A DNA stretch of 15,116 nucleotides from Streptococcaceae bacterium (GCA_031270215.1 JAISYB010000060.1:1-15116), one strand, 5' to 3'; positions 7,001 to 13,349 are shown, counted from the first letter of the stretch. Numbers and translations are program-made. Notes: a model not told the origin generated them from the letters alone.

Positions 7001-8401
7001 TTAACCATTTAAATGTTTATTTAATTTACCTATCGGACTCGATACGGCACCTGTTTTAATCACACCTTGATAAACGCCAACATGTGCTTGATGCGCATGG
7101 TTAACTGTATTGCGCATTTTATAGCGTTTTAACTCACGACGCTTGCTTTCTAGCTCTGCTCGCCATTTACCGCCCACGATTATATCGAAGGTTTGATTAC
7201 GTTTCGACTCAATCACTAACGCTACCGCCATTGCGCCGTCCTTACGCCAACTCATACCTCTATGCTTCATTCTATAAGTATAGGCACGATGATTACTTTC
7301 GCACGTCCCAATCCCATGCCCGTTTTTAACATGTTCTCTCATATACGCAGGCTTCATATACGCCCAATTTCTATCAATGTATGCACGCAGCGCTTCAATT
7401 TCAGAGATTTCTTCATCTTCAACTGCCATAGACTCCGCTGTGTCTAACACAACACGGACAGCTTCACAGTCGTAGCTATACCATGCTTTTCTCATCAATG
7501 GAATTAAATCAGAAAAAAAACGCATACGTGTTTCAATCTTTAAACGTACATGATACCTATCAATGAAATGTTCATGATGTTTTGCACTTTGTGCAATGTC
7601 CTTGAAGTCGTCATAAGTATAACCAGCGCCACCGTCACTATTCGTGATAATGATTGTGTCTTTCAACTTATAATTCCGATAGACGTATTCTGACAAACGT
7701 TGATAAGCCGCTAAACGATCGGTATCAAAAAAGAAAACAGGGTTAATCAACTCATAACGATTTTTGCTAATTTTTCTAACGCCTTCGTGCAGCTGGTAAC
7801 GATGTAATTCAATCTTCCAACCCTTCTTACGATATTGAGCACGTCCCTTCACACTCACGCCGTCGCCTTCAATATAGAGGCGTTTCACTTGTTTTGGTTT
7901 AGGCGCCGTCGCTATATCTAAATACTCTTGATAATCTCGTGCTTCTTTTGAAAATTCTAAAACATTCTCTCTGATTGTTGTCGGATTGATGTCACTACCT
8001 GTAAGCTTGCTGACAATATCGGATTCTCGTCGATAAGTCGTATCTCCGATGATAGAAACTGTTTGATTTCTAAATGCCTTAGTAAAGCGTTCTCTTGGCT
8101 TAAAACCTAAATGATCATCCAACGGAAAACAACGCTTACCGTCCTTAATATAATAATATCTTGAGTAATTAATGACGCCAAAGGTCGTTGTCATAGAGCG
8201 TTTACGTTTATCTTTTAAGGTGTGATTTTCTGCTTTCATTTTCCCCTTCAAAGACTGGTCTATCTTCTTCAAGCTATTTGAAACAACTGCCATCATTAAC
8301 TCATCTTTTAAGAAACGAAGTTGTTCTTCATTTTCACTCAATTTCCCTTGCTTAACACTCAACTCAATCTTTTTAATAACACACTTAATTTCAGCATTCA
8401 C
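7001..8401 (-). CDS. ISLre2-family transposase (UPF0236)
   Basis: A 466-residue protein, full length for the ISLre2 family and without frameshift, so the element may be active. Family features seen: the N-terminal helical part; 'TTFGVINYSRYYYIKDG' and 'YPLDDHLG'-type block (here FPLDDHLGFKPRER); an acidic YIEGDGVSVKGR block near residue 175; TNSDGGAGYTYDDFK near 255; and the C-terminal GIGTCESNHRAYTYRMKHRG with MSWRKDGA. The acidic residues in the EGD and NSDG blocks are good candidates for catalytic positions, but this is inference. It separates the pilus locus from the plasmid-maintenance genes. I could not settle the terminal inverted repeats or target duplication, so only the gene is marked. 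Confidence 0.9.
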   Translation of the reverse strand: MNAEIKCVIKKIELSVKQGKLSENEEQLRFLKDELMMAVVSNSLKKIDQSLKGKMKAENHTLKDKRKRSMTTTFGVINYSRYYYIKDGKRCFPLDDHLGFKPRERFTKAFRNQTVSIIGDTTYRRESDIVSKLTGSDINPTTIRENVLEFSKEARDYQEYLDIATAPKPKQVKRLYIEGDGVSVKGRAQYRKKGWKIELHRYQLHEGVRKISKNRYELINPVFFFDTDRLAAYQRLSEYVYRNYKLKDTIIITNSDGGAGYTYDDFKDIAQSAKHHEHFIDRYHVRLKIETRMRFFSDLIPLMRKAWYSYDCEAVRVVLDTAESMAVEDEEISEIEALRAYIDRNWAYMKPAYMREHVKNGHGIGTCESNHRAYTYRMKHRGMSWRKDGAMAVALVIESKRNQTFDIIVGGKWRAELESKRRELKRYKMRNTVNHAHQAHVGVYQGVIKTGAVSSPIGKLNKHLNG

Positions 8402-8637
8402 AACTATACCTCTTTAAATTGATTTTATTCAATTATATCAAAGATTATAGTTATTTATTCACGAAAAATAACGTTAGTTATGTAATGTTATGTGTAAAGA
8501 ACACATTATATAAAAATATATTTTCGTTTTAATGTTGTTTAAAAAGCTTTAAATATATGACTCATGTTTTTTGGATTCTAGTGTTTAAGCTTTAATCTAG
8601 CCCCAAAGATTTGTTGCATTTGGTGATTAGTATTTTC

Positions 8638-8659
8638 CTTATATATAATAATATATAAG
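8638..8659. repeat. Imperfect AT palindrome (site A of the partition-site family)
   Basis: CTTATATATAATAATATATAAG is symmetric except at its centre. It is followed by GAGTTTTGAAACTAAAAAAG, close to what follows site B, so both sites belong to one duplicated block. Confidence 0.5.
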
Positions 8660-8722
8660 AGTTTTGAAACTAAAAAAGCTTGACGATTAAATATTTTGAA
8701 TACTCTATTTACTAATTACTTT

Positions 8723-8820
8723 TAAACGCCTTATTTATCAATGGTTTCATTGATTTCAAAATCAGTGAATTAAATCAAAATAAAACTTTTTCTAGACTAA
8801 TCCTAATATAATATATTATA
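8723..8820 (+). repeat. 98-bp direct repeat, copy 1
   Basis: This copy matches 9284-9381 at 94 of 98 positions with no gap. It begins TAAACGCCTTATTTATCAAT and ends in the AT-rich half of a palindromic site. The two copies are 561 bp apart and bracket the toxin-antitoxin module. Confidence 0.95.
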
Positions 8821-8828
8821 TTAGGATT
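8799..8828. repeat. Perfect 30-bp palindrome, likely partition/operator site B
   Basis: The 30 nt are their own reverse complement, with half-site AATCCTAATATAATA. Related sequences occur at 9359-9405, 9783-9800 and 10044-10082 around the ribbon-helix-helix and ParA genes. Such symmetric AT repeats are typical targets of ribbon-helix-helix centromere-binding proteins. Binding by the product of 9797-10021 is inferred. Confidence 0.6.
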
Positions 8829-8930
8829 TTGGAACTAAAAAAGCCTGATAATCTAACAACTATCAAGCTTAATGATTAATTGCTTTGAATACTCTTGAGT
8901 ACTCTATTTACTAATTGCAGTACGATTAGA

Positions 8931-8959
8931 TTGAAAATCGTCATCGTTTATGCTACAAT
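8931..8959 (+). promoter_or_regulatory. Promoter of the antisense RNA
   Basis: TTGAAA (8931-8936) and TACAAT (8954-8959) are separated by exactly 17 nt, with TG one base before the -10. It is the strongest promoter in the window and faces the toxin gene, as expected for an abundant antitoxin RNA. Confidence 0.75.
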
Positions 8960-8965
8960 AACAGT

Positions 8966-9081
8966 ACAAAAGAGGACGTACTCGAAATACGCCCCCTGAT
9001 GTAGAACCGTTTAAGACGGTGACTTGTATATAAGTTAAAAAATCACCGTCAACTCGTCAAAGTAATGAGCGGTTATTTTTT
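8966..9081 (+). ncRNA. Antisense antitoxin RNA of a type I toxin-antitoxin module
   Basis: An RNA of about 115 nt from the promoter at 8931-8959 to the terminator at 9081. It contains a hairpin ACCGT (9006-9010) / ACGGT (9016-9020). Its 3' part overlaps the end of the toxin message by about 44 nt. CACCGTCA at 9044-9051 recurs at 9225-9232 in the toxin 5' leader region, so the RNA can also pair with the toxin message at a second, distant place. Convergent RNAs with a shared terminator and dispersed direct repeats are the layout of the par/Fst-type loci. The toxin here is of the holin-like type instead. Confidence 0.65.
9037..9081. terminator. Bidirectional terminator shared by toxin and antitoxin RNAs
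   Basis: AAAAAATCACCG (9037-9048) pairs with CGGTTATTTTTT (9070-9081) with one mismatch around a 21-nt loop, giving a T-run on each strand. The toxin stop codon lies in the right arm. Confidence 0.75.
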
Positions 9082-9156
9082 GTTGTTCTTGTCATTAAGC
9101 TTCAAAACTAATCTTGCAAAAGCAATCATCAGACTTAAAGCTTGATAAACTGTCAA
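9073..9156 (-). CDS. Small hydrophobic holin-like toxin (type I system)
   Basis: A 27-residue peptide, MTVYQALSLMIAFARLVLKL followed by a polar basic tail. This matches the short 'putative holin-like toxin' family of Gram-positive type I systems: a T/S-x-Y/F-Q/E-A-L start, one membrane helix with LMI.FA, and a Lys-rich end. Members act on the cell membrane when not silenced by their antisense RNA. The start is TTG at 9156, with AAGGAAGG 9 nt upstream; no ATG is available in this frame at the right place. A second frame (9095-9196, 33 codons, ATG with GGAAGGTGGTGG) overlaps it and may couple translation. The message would start near 9245 from the -10 TATAAT at 9256-9251. Confidence 0.62.
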   Translation of the reverse strand: MTVYQALSLMIAFARLVLKLNDKNNKK

Positions 9157-9196
9157 CAGGCATTTCCTTCCTTAAGATTTTAGCACCTACTTTCAT
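9095..9196 (-). CDS. Upstream ORF overlapping the toxin gene
   Basis: A 33-residue frame beginning MKVGAKILRKEM with ATG at 9196 and a good GGAAGG site. It overlaps the toxin frame and ends inside it. It shows no domain. It may serve translation of the toxin by coupling, or be incidental; the good ribosome site is the only support. Confidence 0.3.
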   Translation of the reverse strand: MKVGAKILRKEMPVDSLSSFKSDDCFCKISFEA

Positions 9197-9250
9197 AAGC
9201 ACCACCACCTTCCGTAAAGATAGCCACCGTCATAACTTTTCTACTTAACT

Positions 9251-9279
9251 ATTATACCATTATTCTAAACACAAATAAA
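9251..9279 (-). promoter_or_regulatory. Promoter of the toxin message
   Basis: On the minus strand TATAAT (9256-9251) is preceded by TGG (extended -10). A weak -35, TTTATT (9279-9274), lies 17 nt away. The message would have a leader of about 90 nt before the toxin start. Confidence 0.6.
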
Positions 9280-9283
9280 TAGC

Positions 9284-9381
9284 TAAACGCCTTATTTATC
9301 AATGGTTTCAATGATTTTAAAATCAGTGAGTTAAATCAAAATAAAACTTTTTCTAGACCAATCCTAATATAATATATTATA
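9284..9381 (+). repeat. 98-bp direct repeat, copy 2
   Basis: Second copy of 8723-8820, with four single-base differences and no gap. After the shared part the two diverge: copy 1 completes a perfect palindrome and copy 2 goes on to AGATTATATATTATATT. Confidence 0.95.
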
Positions 9382-9405
9382 AGATTATATATTATATTAA
9401 TATTC
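9359..9405. repeat. AT-rich double site C of the partition-site family
   Basis: It starts AATCCTAATATAATATATTA like site B and continues into a second symmetric stretch. It is nearly the same as the site at 10044-10082 read on the other strand (AATCCTAATA then TAAGATTATATATTATATTA), with a few bases missing there. Confidence 0.55.
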
Positions 9406-9475
9406 AAAATTATTGTCCCATGTTCCAATTGTTGCTGCAGATCCAAAACACTATTTTGGGGCGACAATATTTTTA

Positions 9476-9752
9476 TTAAAAATATTGCTGATTAACATAG
9501 TTCTTCGCTTTATCAATATAATGTTCAATCATATCTATTGAATGTTTGATGTCTTGTCTATTTATAATTTGCTTCTCAAGTTGTTCCAAAAATTTTTGCT
9601 GTCGCTTGATTTCATCATCAATTTTTTCTTTTTCTAAAAAACAGTAATTGACCAAGTGCTGTAAAATTATCCCCTTCAAAACGATCTACAATATCAAATG
9701 TGCTTTTAGTCATTCGGACATTATATCTAATTTCTTTCTTTTCCCTTTTCAT
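9476..9752 (-). pseudogene. Frameshifted small DNA-binding-like / coiled-coil gene
   Basis: Two overlapping frames make one protein if one T is removed from a T6 run (A6 at 9636-9641 on the plus strand). Frame 1 starts at 9752 (MKREKKEIRYNVRMTKSTFD) and reaches FTALGQLLF. The second frame continues LEKEKIDDEIKRQQ to the stop at 9476. Joined, it has 91 residues: an N-terminal strand-helix-helix part that could be ribbon-helix-helix (EIRYNVRMTKSTFDIVDRF) and a C-terminal Glu/Lys/Gln-rich coiled coil. It lies just after the ribbon-helix-helix gene in the partition operon and may be an accessory segregation protein. The break may be a true mutation, programmed slippage or a homopolymer sequencing error. 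A GCGGGA site stands 5-6 nt before the start. Confidence 0.7.
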
Positions 9753-9782
9753 TTTATCCCGCTTTCTATTTCAAATTCATAA

Positions 9783-9800
9783 CATGATATATTATATTAG
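9783..9800. repeat. AT-rich site D of the partition-site family
   Basis: CATGATATATTATATTAG shares the ATATTATATTAG core of the other sites and contains the stop codon of the ribbon-helix-helix gene. It could be an operator for the next small gene. Confidence 0.4.
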
Positions 9801-10021
9801 CTTTGGAAATGATCTCTCAAAATATTATCAAGCATCTTAGAACTTGTCATATCTTGTGAACTCGCAGTTTCATCTAGTCGGGCTTTTAAACTTGGTGTTA
9901 ATGTAAATGAATAGACTTTTTTTAATTCTTTGATTGTGTCGTTTTTAGGTGCAGTTTTTTTATTAGAATATTCTTTAAATACATTTGAAATATTTTCTTT
10001 CTTAATATCATTAAATGCCAT
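9797..10021 (-). CDS. Ribbon-helix-helix protein, probable centromere-binding partner of ParA
   Basis: A 74-residue protein. The N-terminal half is polar and basic (KKENISNVFKEYSNKKTAPK). The C-terminal half fits a ribbon-helix-helix fold: strand KKVYSFTLTPS, helix LKARLDETASS, turn QDMT, helix SSKMLDNILRDHF. It is placed directly after a ParA gene, and small ribbon-helix-helix proteins often act there as the ParB-type adaptor and autorepressor. AT-rich symmetric sites lie on both sides of it. Two ATG codons are adjacent; the second (10021) is 6 nt from GGAG and is preferred, the first (10024) only 3 nt. The DNA target and partner are inferred from position. Confidence 0.7.
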   Translation of the reverse strand: MAFNDIKKENISNVFKEYSNKKTAPKNDTIKELKKVYSFTLTPSLKARLDETASSQDMTSSKMLDNILRDHFQS

Positions 10022-10043
10022 CATATGCTCCTTCTCAATTTCA

Positions 10044-10082
10044 AAATATAATATAATATATAATCTTATATTGTATTAGGAT
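10044..10082. repeat. AT-rich site E between ParA and the ribbon-helix-helix gene
   Basis: A stretch of TATAATATA-type repeats ends in TTGTATTAGGATT, the inverted form of the AATCCTAATA start of sites B and C. It fills the 60-bp gap between the two genes. It is a likely operator or centromere element. Confidence 0.5.
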
Positions 10083-10867
10083 TACTCAATCAAACTGATG
10101 AGCTGATTAAATATATTATTTAACTGTATAAAAAACTTATTTTCTGATTGATAGTTATCATCTGTCATCATTTGAACAATTGGCACACTATCCAATGTTG
10201 AACGATTAAACAATTCTTTTTCAGGAATGCAGGTTATCACTTGATTATCTTTTTCGATCGCCTCTGAAAATTCTCTACTGCTTTTTGTGTTGTGTCTAAT
10301 CCGATTACCGATAAATAATGGCTTAGCCGTCACAAACGTTTCTCTTGTTCTAACATCCACAGCCTCCGCTTGGAATACTTCAAAACGATTTAAAAATAGT
10401 TCTTTAGAAAGATAACCGTATTTTGACGGCTCAATCGGACAAATGACAAAATCACTTACTAAAATGGCGTTTTTGGTTACGGTTAAAAAATCAGGGTGAC
10501 AATCAATAATAATATGGTCATATGTTTCAATCATTTCCCGATTGTCTTGTAACCAAATTAAAAATAATAGTTCTTTATTCATTCGATTAACCAACTCATT
10601 TTCTAATTGGTCCAAAAGCGGTGACCCTGAGATAAAATCTAAATTTTCATGAATCGGTCTAATTTGCACAATTTCATTACTGCTAAAAATATTGTAAGCT
10701 GTAGCGTCGTTGGTAAACATACCATAAGTTTGACTTAAACTGCATTGATGATCAAAATCAATAAGCAACACTTTCCGACCATTTGCAGCTAACCACTCAC
10801 TAAAATTATAAGCAAGGGTTGATTTGCCGACACCACCTTTTAAATTACAAAAACAGGTTATTTTCAT
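10082..10867 (-). CDS. ParA-family partition ATPase
   Basis: A 261-residue ATPase that would move or position plasmid copies with its DNA-binding partner. It has the deviant Walker A motif KGGVGKST (residues 10-17, with the ParA signature lysine), the A' region IDFDHQCSLSQTYG (36-49) and Walker B IIIDCHPDF (119-127). A longer frame to 10966 exists, but the ATG at 10867 follows a GAAGGAGAG site and places the P-loop at residue 10 as in ParA/Soj relatives. It lacks the extra N-terminal helix-turn-helix of the larger ParA class, so it is the small type usually paired with a ribbon-helix-helix adaptor, and one lies downstream. It overlaps the preceding gene by 23 nt. Confidence 0.88.
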   Translation of the reverse strand: MKITCFCNLKGGVGKSTLAYNFSEWLAANGRKVLLIDFDHQCSLSQTYGMFTNDATAYNIFSSNEIVQIRPIHENLDFISGSPLLDQLENELVNRMNKELLFLIWLQDNREMIETYDHIIIDCHPDFLTVTKNAILVSDFVICPIEPSKYGYLSKELFLNRFEVFQAEAVDVRTRETFVTAKPLFIGNRIRHNTKSSREFSEAIEKDNQVITCIPEKELFNRSTLDSVPIVQMMTDDNYQSENKFFIQLNNIFNQLISLIE

Positions 10868-11642
10868 TATTTGTTCTCTCCTTCTTTGATTGAATATAGT
10901 TATTATAAGTTTCTTTAAAAGTGGCTTCATACCACACATGAAAACGCTCAAATATAATCGTTTCAAATTCTACTTGACGTTGATTTTTAATGAGGTTTAA
11001 AGCCTCTGTTATGAGCTGATAGATATGTGATGTGCCACAGATATAGAAGACCTCTCGATTATTAAAATGAGCTAATAACTGTAAATATCGAGGTAACACC
11101 TCTTGGATGTAACGATGTTTTGTTTTGGCAGTTAGCTCCACCTCAAAATAATACATACCGTTCGGATTTAAGAAATTCAATGTAAAATCAGGAATGTTAT
11201 ACATTTGACTTTGTTTAAAGACTTTGCCCTCGTGTCGCTCTAACCAAGTCCTCTGCTCGCTCTCTATTGAATAAAAATTAGATAACTGTCGAGTAATTTG
11301 AATAACTTCTGCAATACTGTCATTAATTGCTAAATAATGACTTAAATTAAAAATTGGATCGTTGGCGACCGGATAAGCTGAATCAATTAATCCAGCGCCT
11401 TCGATTGTTAAATAATAAGCTTTTTCTCTGCTGTATTCAGGCTTGAATGAAACAATAAGGTTTGATTTATGCAATTGACGTAAAGCATAAGTCACTTTGT
11501 CGTAAATGATTGAGCCATCTAATGTTAAAAAATTCAATAGCTGCTTAGTTGTCATAATGCGTAGCTCTGAAAGCAATAATAGGATTTTTTCTTGTGTTGA
11601 TGTTTTTTCTGTTAACGTTCGATAAATAAGTAATTCTTTCAA
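10845..11642 (-). CDS. Replication-relaxation family protein (winged-helix N-terminus)
   Basis: A 265-residue protein. Residues about 15-90 look like a winged helix (TQEKILLLLSELRIMTTKQL, then YALRQLHKSNLI and the wing YYLTIEGAGLI). The C-terminal half has a mixed alpha/beta pattern with YFEVELTAKTKHRY. This fits the Replic_Relax family found beside mobilisation and replication genes of Gram-positive plasmids; its exact role is poorly defined. It starts with TTG at 11642, supported by AAGGAGA 7-8 nt upstream and the lack of a better start. Its end overlaps ParA, so the two are co-translated. Confidence 0.65.
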   Translation of the reverse strand: MKELLIYRTLTEKTSTQEKILLLLSELRIMTTKQLLNFLTLDGSIIYDKVTYALRQLHKSNLIVSFKPEYSREKAYYLTIEGAGLIDSAYPVANDPIFNLSHYLAINDSIAEVIQITRQLSNFYSIESEQRTWLERHEGKVFKQSQMYNIPDFTLNFLNPNGMYYFEVELTAKTKHRYIQEVLPRYLQLLAHFNNREVFYICGTSHIYQLITEALNLIKNQRQVEFETIIFERFHVWYEATFKETYNNYIQSKKERTNNENNLFL

Positions 11643-11660
11643 ATGCTTGTCTCCTTCGTT

Positions 11661-12449
11661 TTAACGTTGTTGAGCGGTGCCATCTAAATAATTGATGGTC
11701 GCGTTCGCACTCTCGTTTTTTAAATAAACAACAGTCGCTTGATAACTACCTTCAACCTCTTTCTTCGTGCTCAAAGTGATTTTAAGCGGCTCAGCGTTTT
11801 CATCAATGCCGACATAGGCTAATCTAATATATCTCGGAATTAATTCATCTCTTTGATAAAGTGGGGTAACTTGATAATCAAGGTAATAATTAGGATGGTT
11901 TGAAAGCCAATTATCAAGCTGATTTTCATAGTAAAGCATGGCGTTTGTGTTGCTACTATTCATGCCCGAGTAATTACCAGCGTTTAATAACGCCGTTTCA
12001 GGTACTAAATTTCTTGACTCGTCATTCAAGCCGCTAAACTGATAGCCGATTAAATGCCCCCGATTGAATAACCAAGCTTTTTTTTGAGTGCCATCGGAAG
12101 CTTTATATGAAAATTTATAATTGTGCCAACCAACTGGATTATAAGTGAGTCGTGGCTCGCGCTTCTTAGTAGGTTCGTCGCTATCCCTTAATTGAATATG
12201 TGCATTAGTTGCACGTCCTAAACTGTCTAATTCACCAAGCACAAGTTGCTTTTTATTAATAAACACTAACGGCTTTTGTTCAACCGTTGACGTGATAGAG
12301 ATGCCATTAGTTTCGTCTACCAATTGAGGTATTTCTTGAACCGCTTCATTACGAGTAGACTCGAATTGTGTTTCAAACATCTTACAACCTGATAAAAGTA
12401 GCGTTATAAGAATGATTGTTAAGATTGATAATTTTGAATGTTTTTTCAT
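11661..12449 (-). CDS. Lipoprotein DNA/RNA non-specific endonuclease
   Basis: A 262-residue secreted nuclease anchored as a lipoprotein: basic start, hydrophobic helix and lipobox LLSG-C (Cys22). The beta-beta-alpha-metal nuclease domain (about 70-240) shows NRGHLIGYQFSG (His132 the probable general base) and RNLVPETALLNAGN, whose Asn residues are candidates for metal binding, as in the streptococcal EndA group. The family motif is usually DRGH; here the first residue is Asn129. As a cell-surface enzyme on a mobile element it might degrade outside DNA or take part in DNA handling at the envelope. That role is inferred; such genes are frequent on Lactobacillales conjugative plasmids. A GAGGGA site lies before the ATG. 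Confidence 0.85.
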   Translation of the reverse strand: MKKHSKLSILTIILITLLLSGCKMFETQFESTRNEAVQEIPQLVDETNGISITSTVEQKPLVFINKKQLVLGELDSLGRATNAHIQLRDSDEPTKKREPRLTYNPVGWHNYKFSYKASDGTQKKAWLFNRGHLIGYQFSGLNDESRNLVPETALLNAGNYSGMNSSNTNAMLYYENQLDNWLSNHPNYYLDYQVTPLYQRDELIPRYIRLAYVGIDENAEPLKITLSTKKEVEGSYQATVVYLKNESANATINYLDGTAQQR

Positions 12450-12466
12450 TGTTTCCCTCTCTCTTA

Positions 12467-12489
12467 CCCTCTGAGCAACGCTCAGAGGG
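12467..12489 (-). promoter_or_regulatory. Perfect 10-bp hairpin between SSB and nuclease genes
   Basis: CCCTCTGAGC and GCTCAGAGGG flank a 3-nt loop. No T-run follows, so it is not a standard terminator. It stands 17 nt before the nuclease ATG, next to the ribosome site. A third copy of the arm, CCTCTGAG at 12549-12556, could pair in an alternative way. It is likely an RNA stability or expression-setting element. Confidence 0.6.
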
Positions 12490-12564
12490 GCAAAAATTTA
12501 ATTAGATTAAAACACATTCTCTGACGTTTTCTATCGGCTGATAAGGCACCTCTGAGTGGTTATT

Positions 12565-12909
12565 TTAATTGTTACGGCGTGCTTGTGTTTGGTCTTTAGA
12601 TTCTAATAAATCAAAACCATCTGCAACAAATTTCATTTCATAAATTTTTTCGCCGTTTTTTTCATAAACACTAGTGCGCAAACTGCCTCTTAATCCAACA
12701 AGCGAGCCTTTAGCTGTCAATTTTTTAAAATTATCTGACGTTTTGCCCCACATTTGAACGTTGATGAAATCTGTTTCAATTTCGCCGTTTTTGTTCTTGA
12801 AATCTCTAGGTACTGCTAAAGTGAAATAATTGTAAGCCGTCCCTCCTTGCGTTATGTTTGATTTAACTTCTCCTGCAATACGACCATTTAAAAAAACTTG
12901 ATTTAACAT
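12565..12909 (-). CDS. ssb: Single-stranded DNA-binding protein (plasmid type)
   Basis: A 114-residue OB-fold protein covering single-stranded DNA, probably DNA entering a recipient or arising in plasmid replication. The start MLNQVFLNGRI, the FTLAVPRDFKNKNGE block, DFINVQMWGKTSDNFKKLTAKGS and VGLRGSL are the standard SSB landmarks. It is shorter than chromosomal SSB (about 160-170 residues). It lacks the Gly/Gln-rich linker and the acidic DDDIPF-type tip that recruits repair and replication partners, and ends SKDQTQARRNN instead. An SSB of its own is a usual leading-region gene of conjugative plasmids. The ribosome site is weak (GCGGGA), the same form as for the gene at 9752. Confidence 0.92.
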   Translation of the reverse strand: MLNQVFLNGRIAGEVKSNITQGGTAYNYFTLAVPRDFKNKNGEIETDFINVQMWGKTSDNFKKLTAKGSLVGLRGSLRTSVYEKNGEKIYEMKFVADGFDLLESKDQTQARRNN

Positions 12910-12943
12910 AATTTTTTCCCGCTTTCTTTTTTTATTTTTATAA

Positions 12944-13134
12944 TTAGTATTTAATTAACAATGAATAAACTAGCGCAATATTACGACAAGCACGATAGCC
13001 ATATCTTTTAATAGCAGCTGCTTTGGCATCTTGTAAATTGCCTTTTGAACCATTACGGTATTCGGATTGATAAATTACATATTTCCAACCCCGATACCAT
13101 CATCAAATTCTGCCTCATATTTTCTTACAGTCAT
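12944..13134 (-). pseudogene. Frameshifted small gene of unknown function
   Basis: The frame starting at 13134 (MTVRKYEAEFDDGIG) stops at 13075. The next frame then continues WKYVIYQSEYRNGSKGNL and so on to TAA 12946-12944. The break is at the C4 run 13089-13092 (plus strand). Adding one base there (or removing two) gives a single protein of about 62-63 residues. No family is recognised. The second frame has no start of its own, since a TGA lies just upstream, so a frameshift is the best explanation: mutation or sequencing error. It is in line with the SSB operon. Confidence 0.6.
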
Positions 13135-13154
13135 TTTTAAATTCTCCTCTCTTT

Positions 13155-13322
13155 TTATTCATAACATCTATAAGCATGTTGATAATAAGTGATGATACTT
13201 TCAGCTTGTGACTCGGCTTCTTTTTGCGTGCAGCCCATTAATAAATATTGCTTGACTAATTTTTCAAAGTCCGCAGCCTTCTTTTTTTCATTGATACCAG
13301 TCGATTTTGTTTGAACGAACAT
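13155..13322 (-). CDS. Small hypothetical protein, 55 residues
   Basis: Starts MFVQTKSTGINEKKKAADFE, continues LVKQYLLMGCTQKEAES and ends HAYRCYE. It is mostly helical and soluble, with no recognised domain. The GAGGAA site about 8 nt before the ATG at 13322, and its position between the J-domain gene and the SSB gene in one orientation, support it as real. Small unknown genes in this place of conjugative plasmids often act early in the recipient (for example anti-restriction). That is only a hint. Confidence 0.6.
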   Translation of the reverse strand: MFVQTKSTGINEKKKAADFEKLVKQYLLMGCTQKEAESQAESIITYYQHAYRCYE

Positions 13323-13349
13323 TTTTTAATTCCTCGCTTTCTAATTATT

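Larger units (their letters stand above)
8402..8930. other. AT-rich intergenic region with palindromic sites, no gene seen
   Basis: No credible reading frame. It contains part of the insertion sequence end, an imperfect AT palindrome (8638-8659), one copy of the 98-bp direct repeat (8723-8820) and the 30-bp palindrome (8799-8828). The phrase TGAATACTC..CTCTATTTACTAATT occurs near 8697 and again near 8886, and an AACTAAAAAAGC phrase follows both palindromes, so the stretch has grown by local duplications. Confidence 0.6.

Noticed and set aside
6954..8537. CAACATTAA at 6954-6962 and its inverse at 8529-8537 as ends of the insertion sequence.
   Set aside because: Only nine AT-rich bases match and the flanking nine bases are not duplicated. 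The element length would fit, but this is not enough to mark the ends.
9618..9679. The 67-codon frame starting at 9679 as a complete gene by itself.
   Set aside because: Its start has no ribosome site, and the adjoining frame from 9752 continues smoothly into it after removal of one T, so a frameshifted longer gene is more likely.
10868..10966. N-terminal extension of ParA by 33 residues.
   Set aside because: It lies fully inside the preceding gene, while the ATG at 10867 has a good ribosome site and gives the usual P-loop position.
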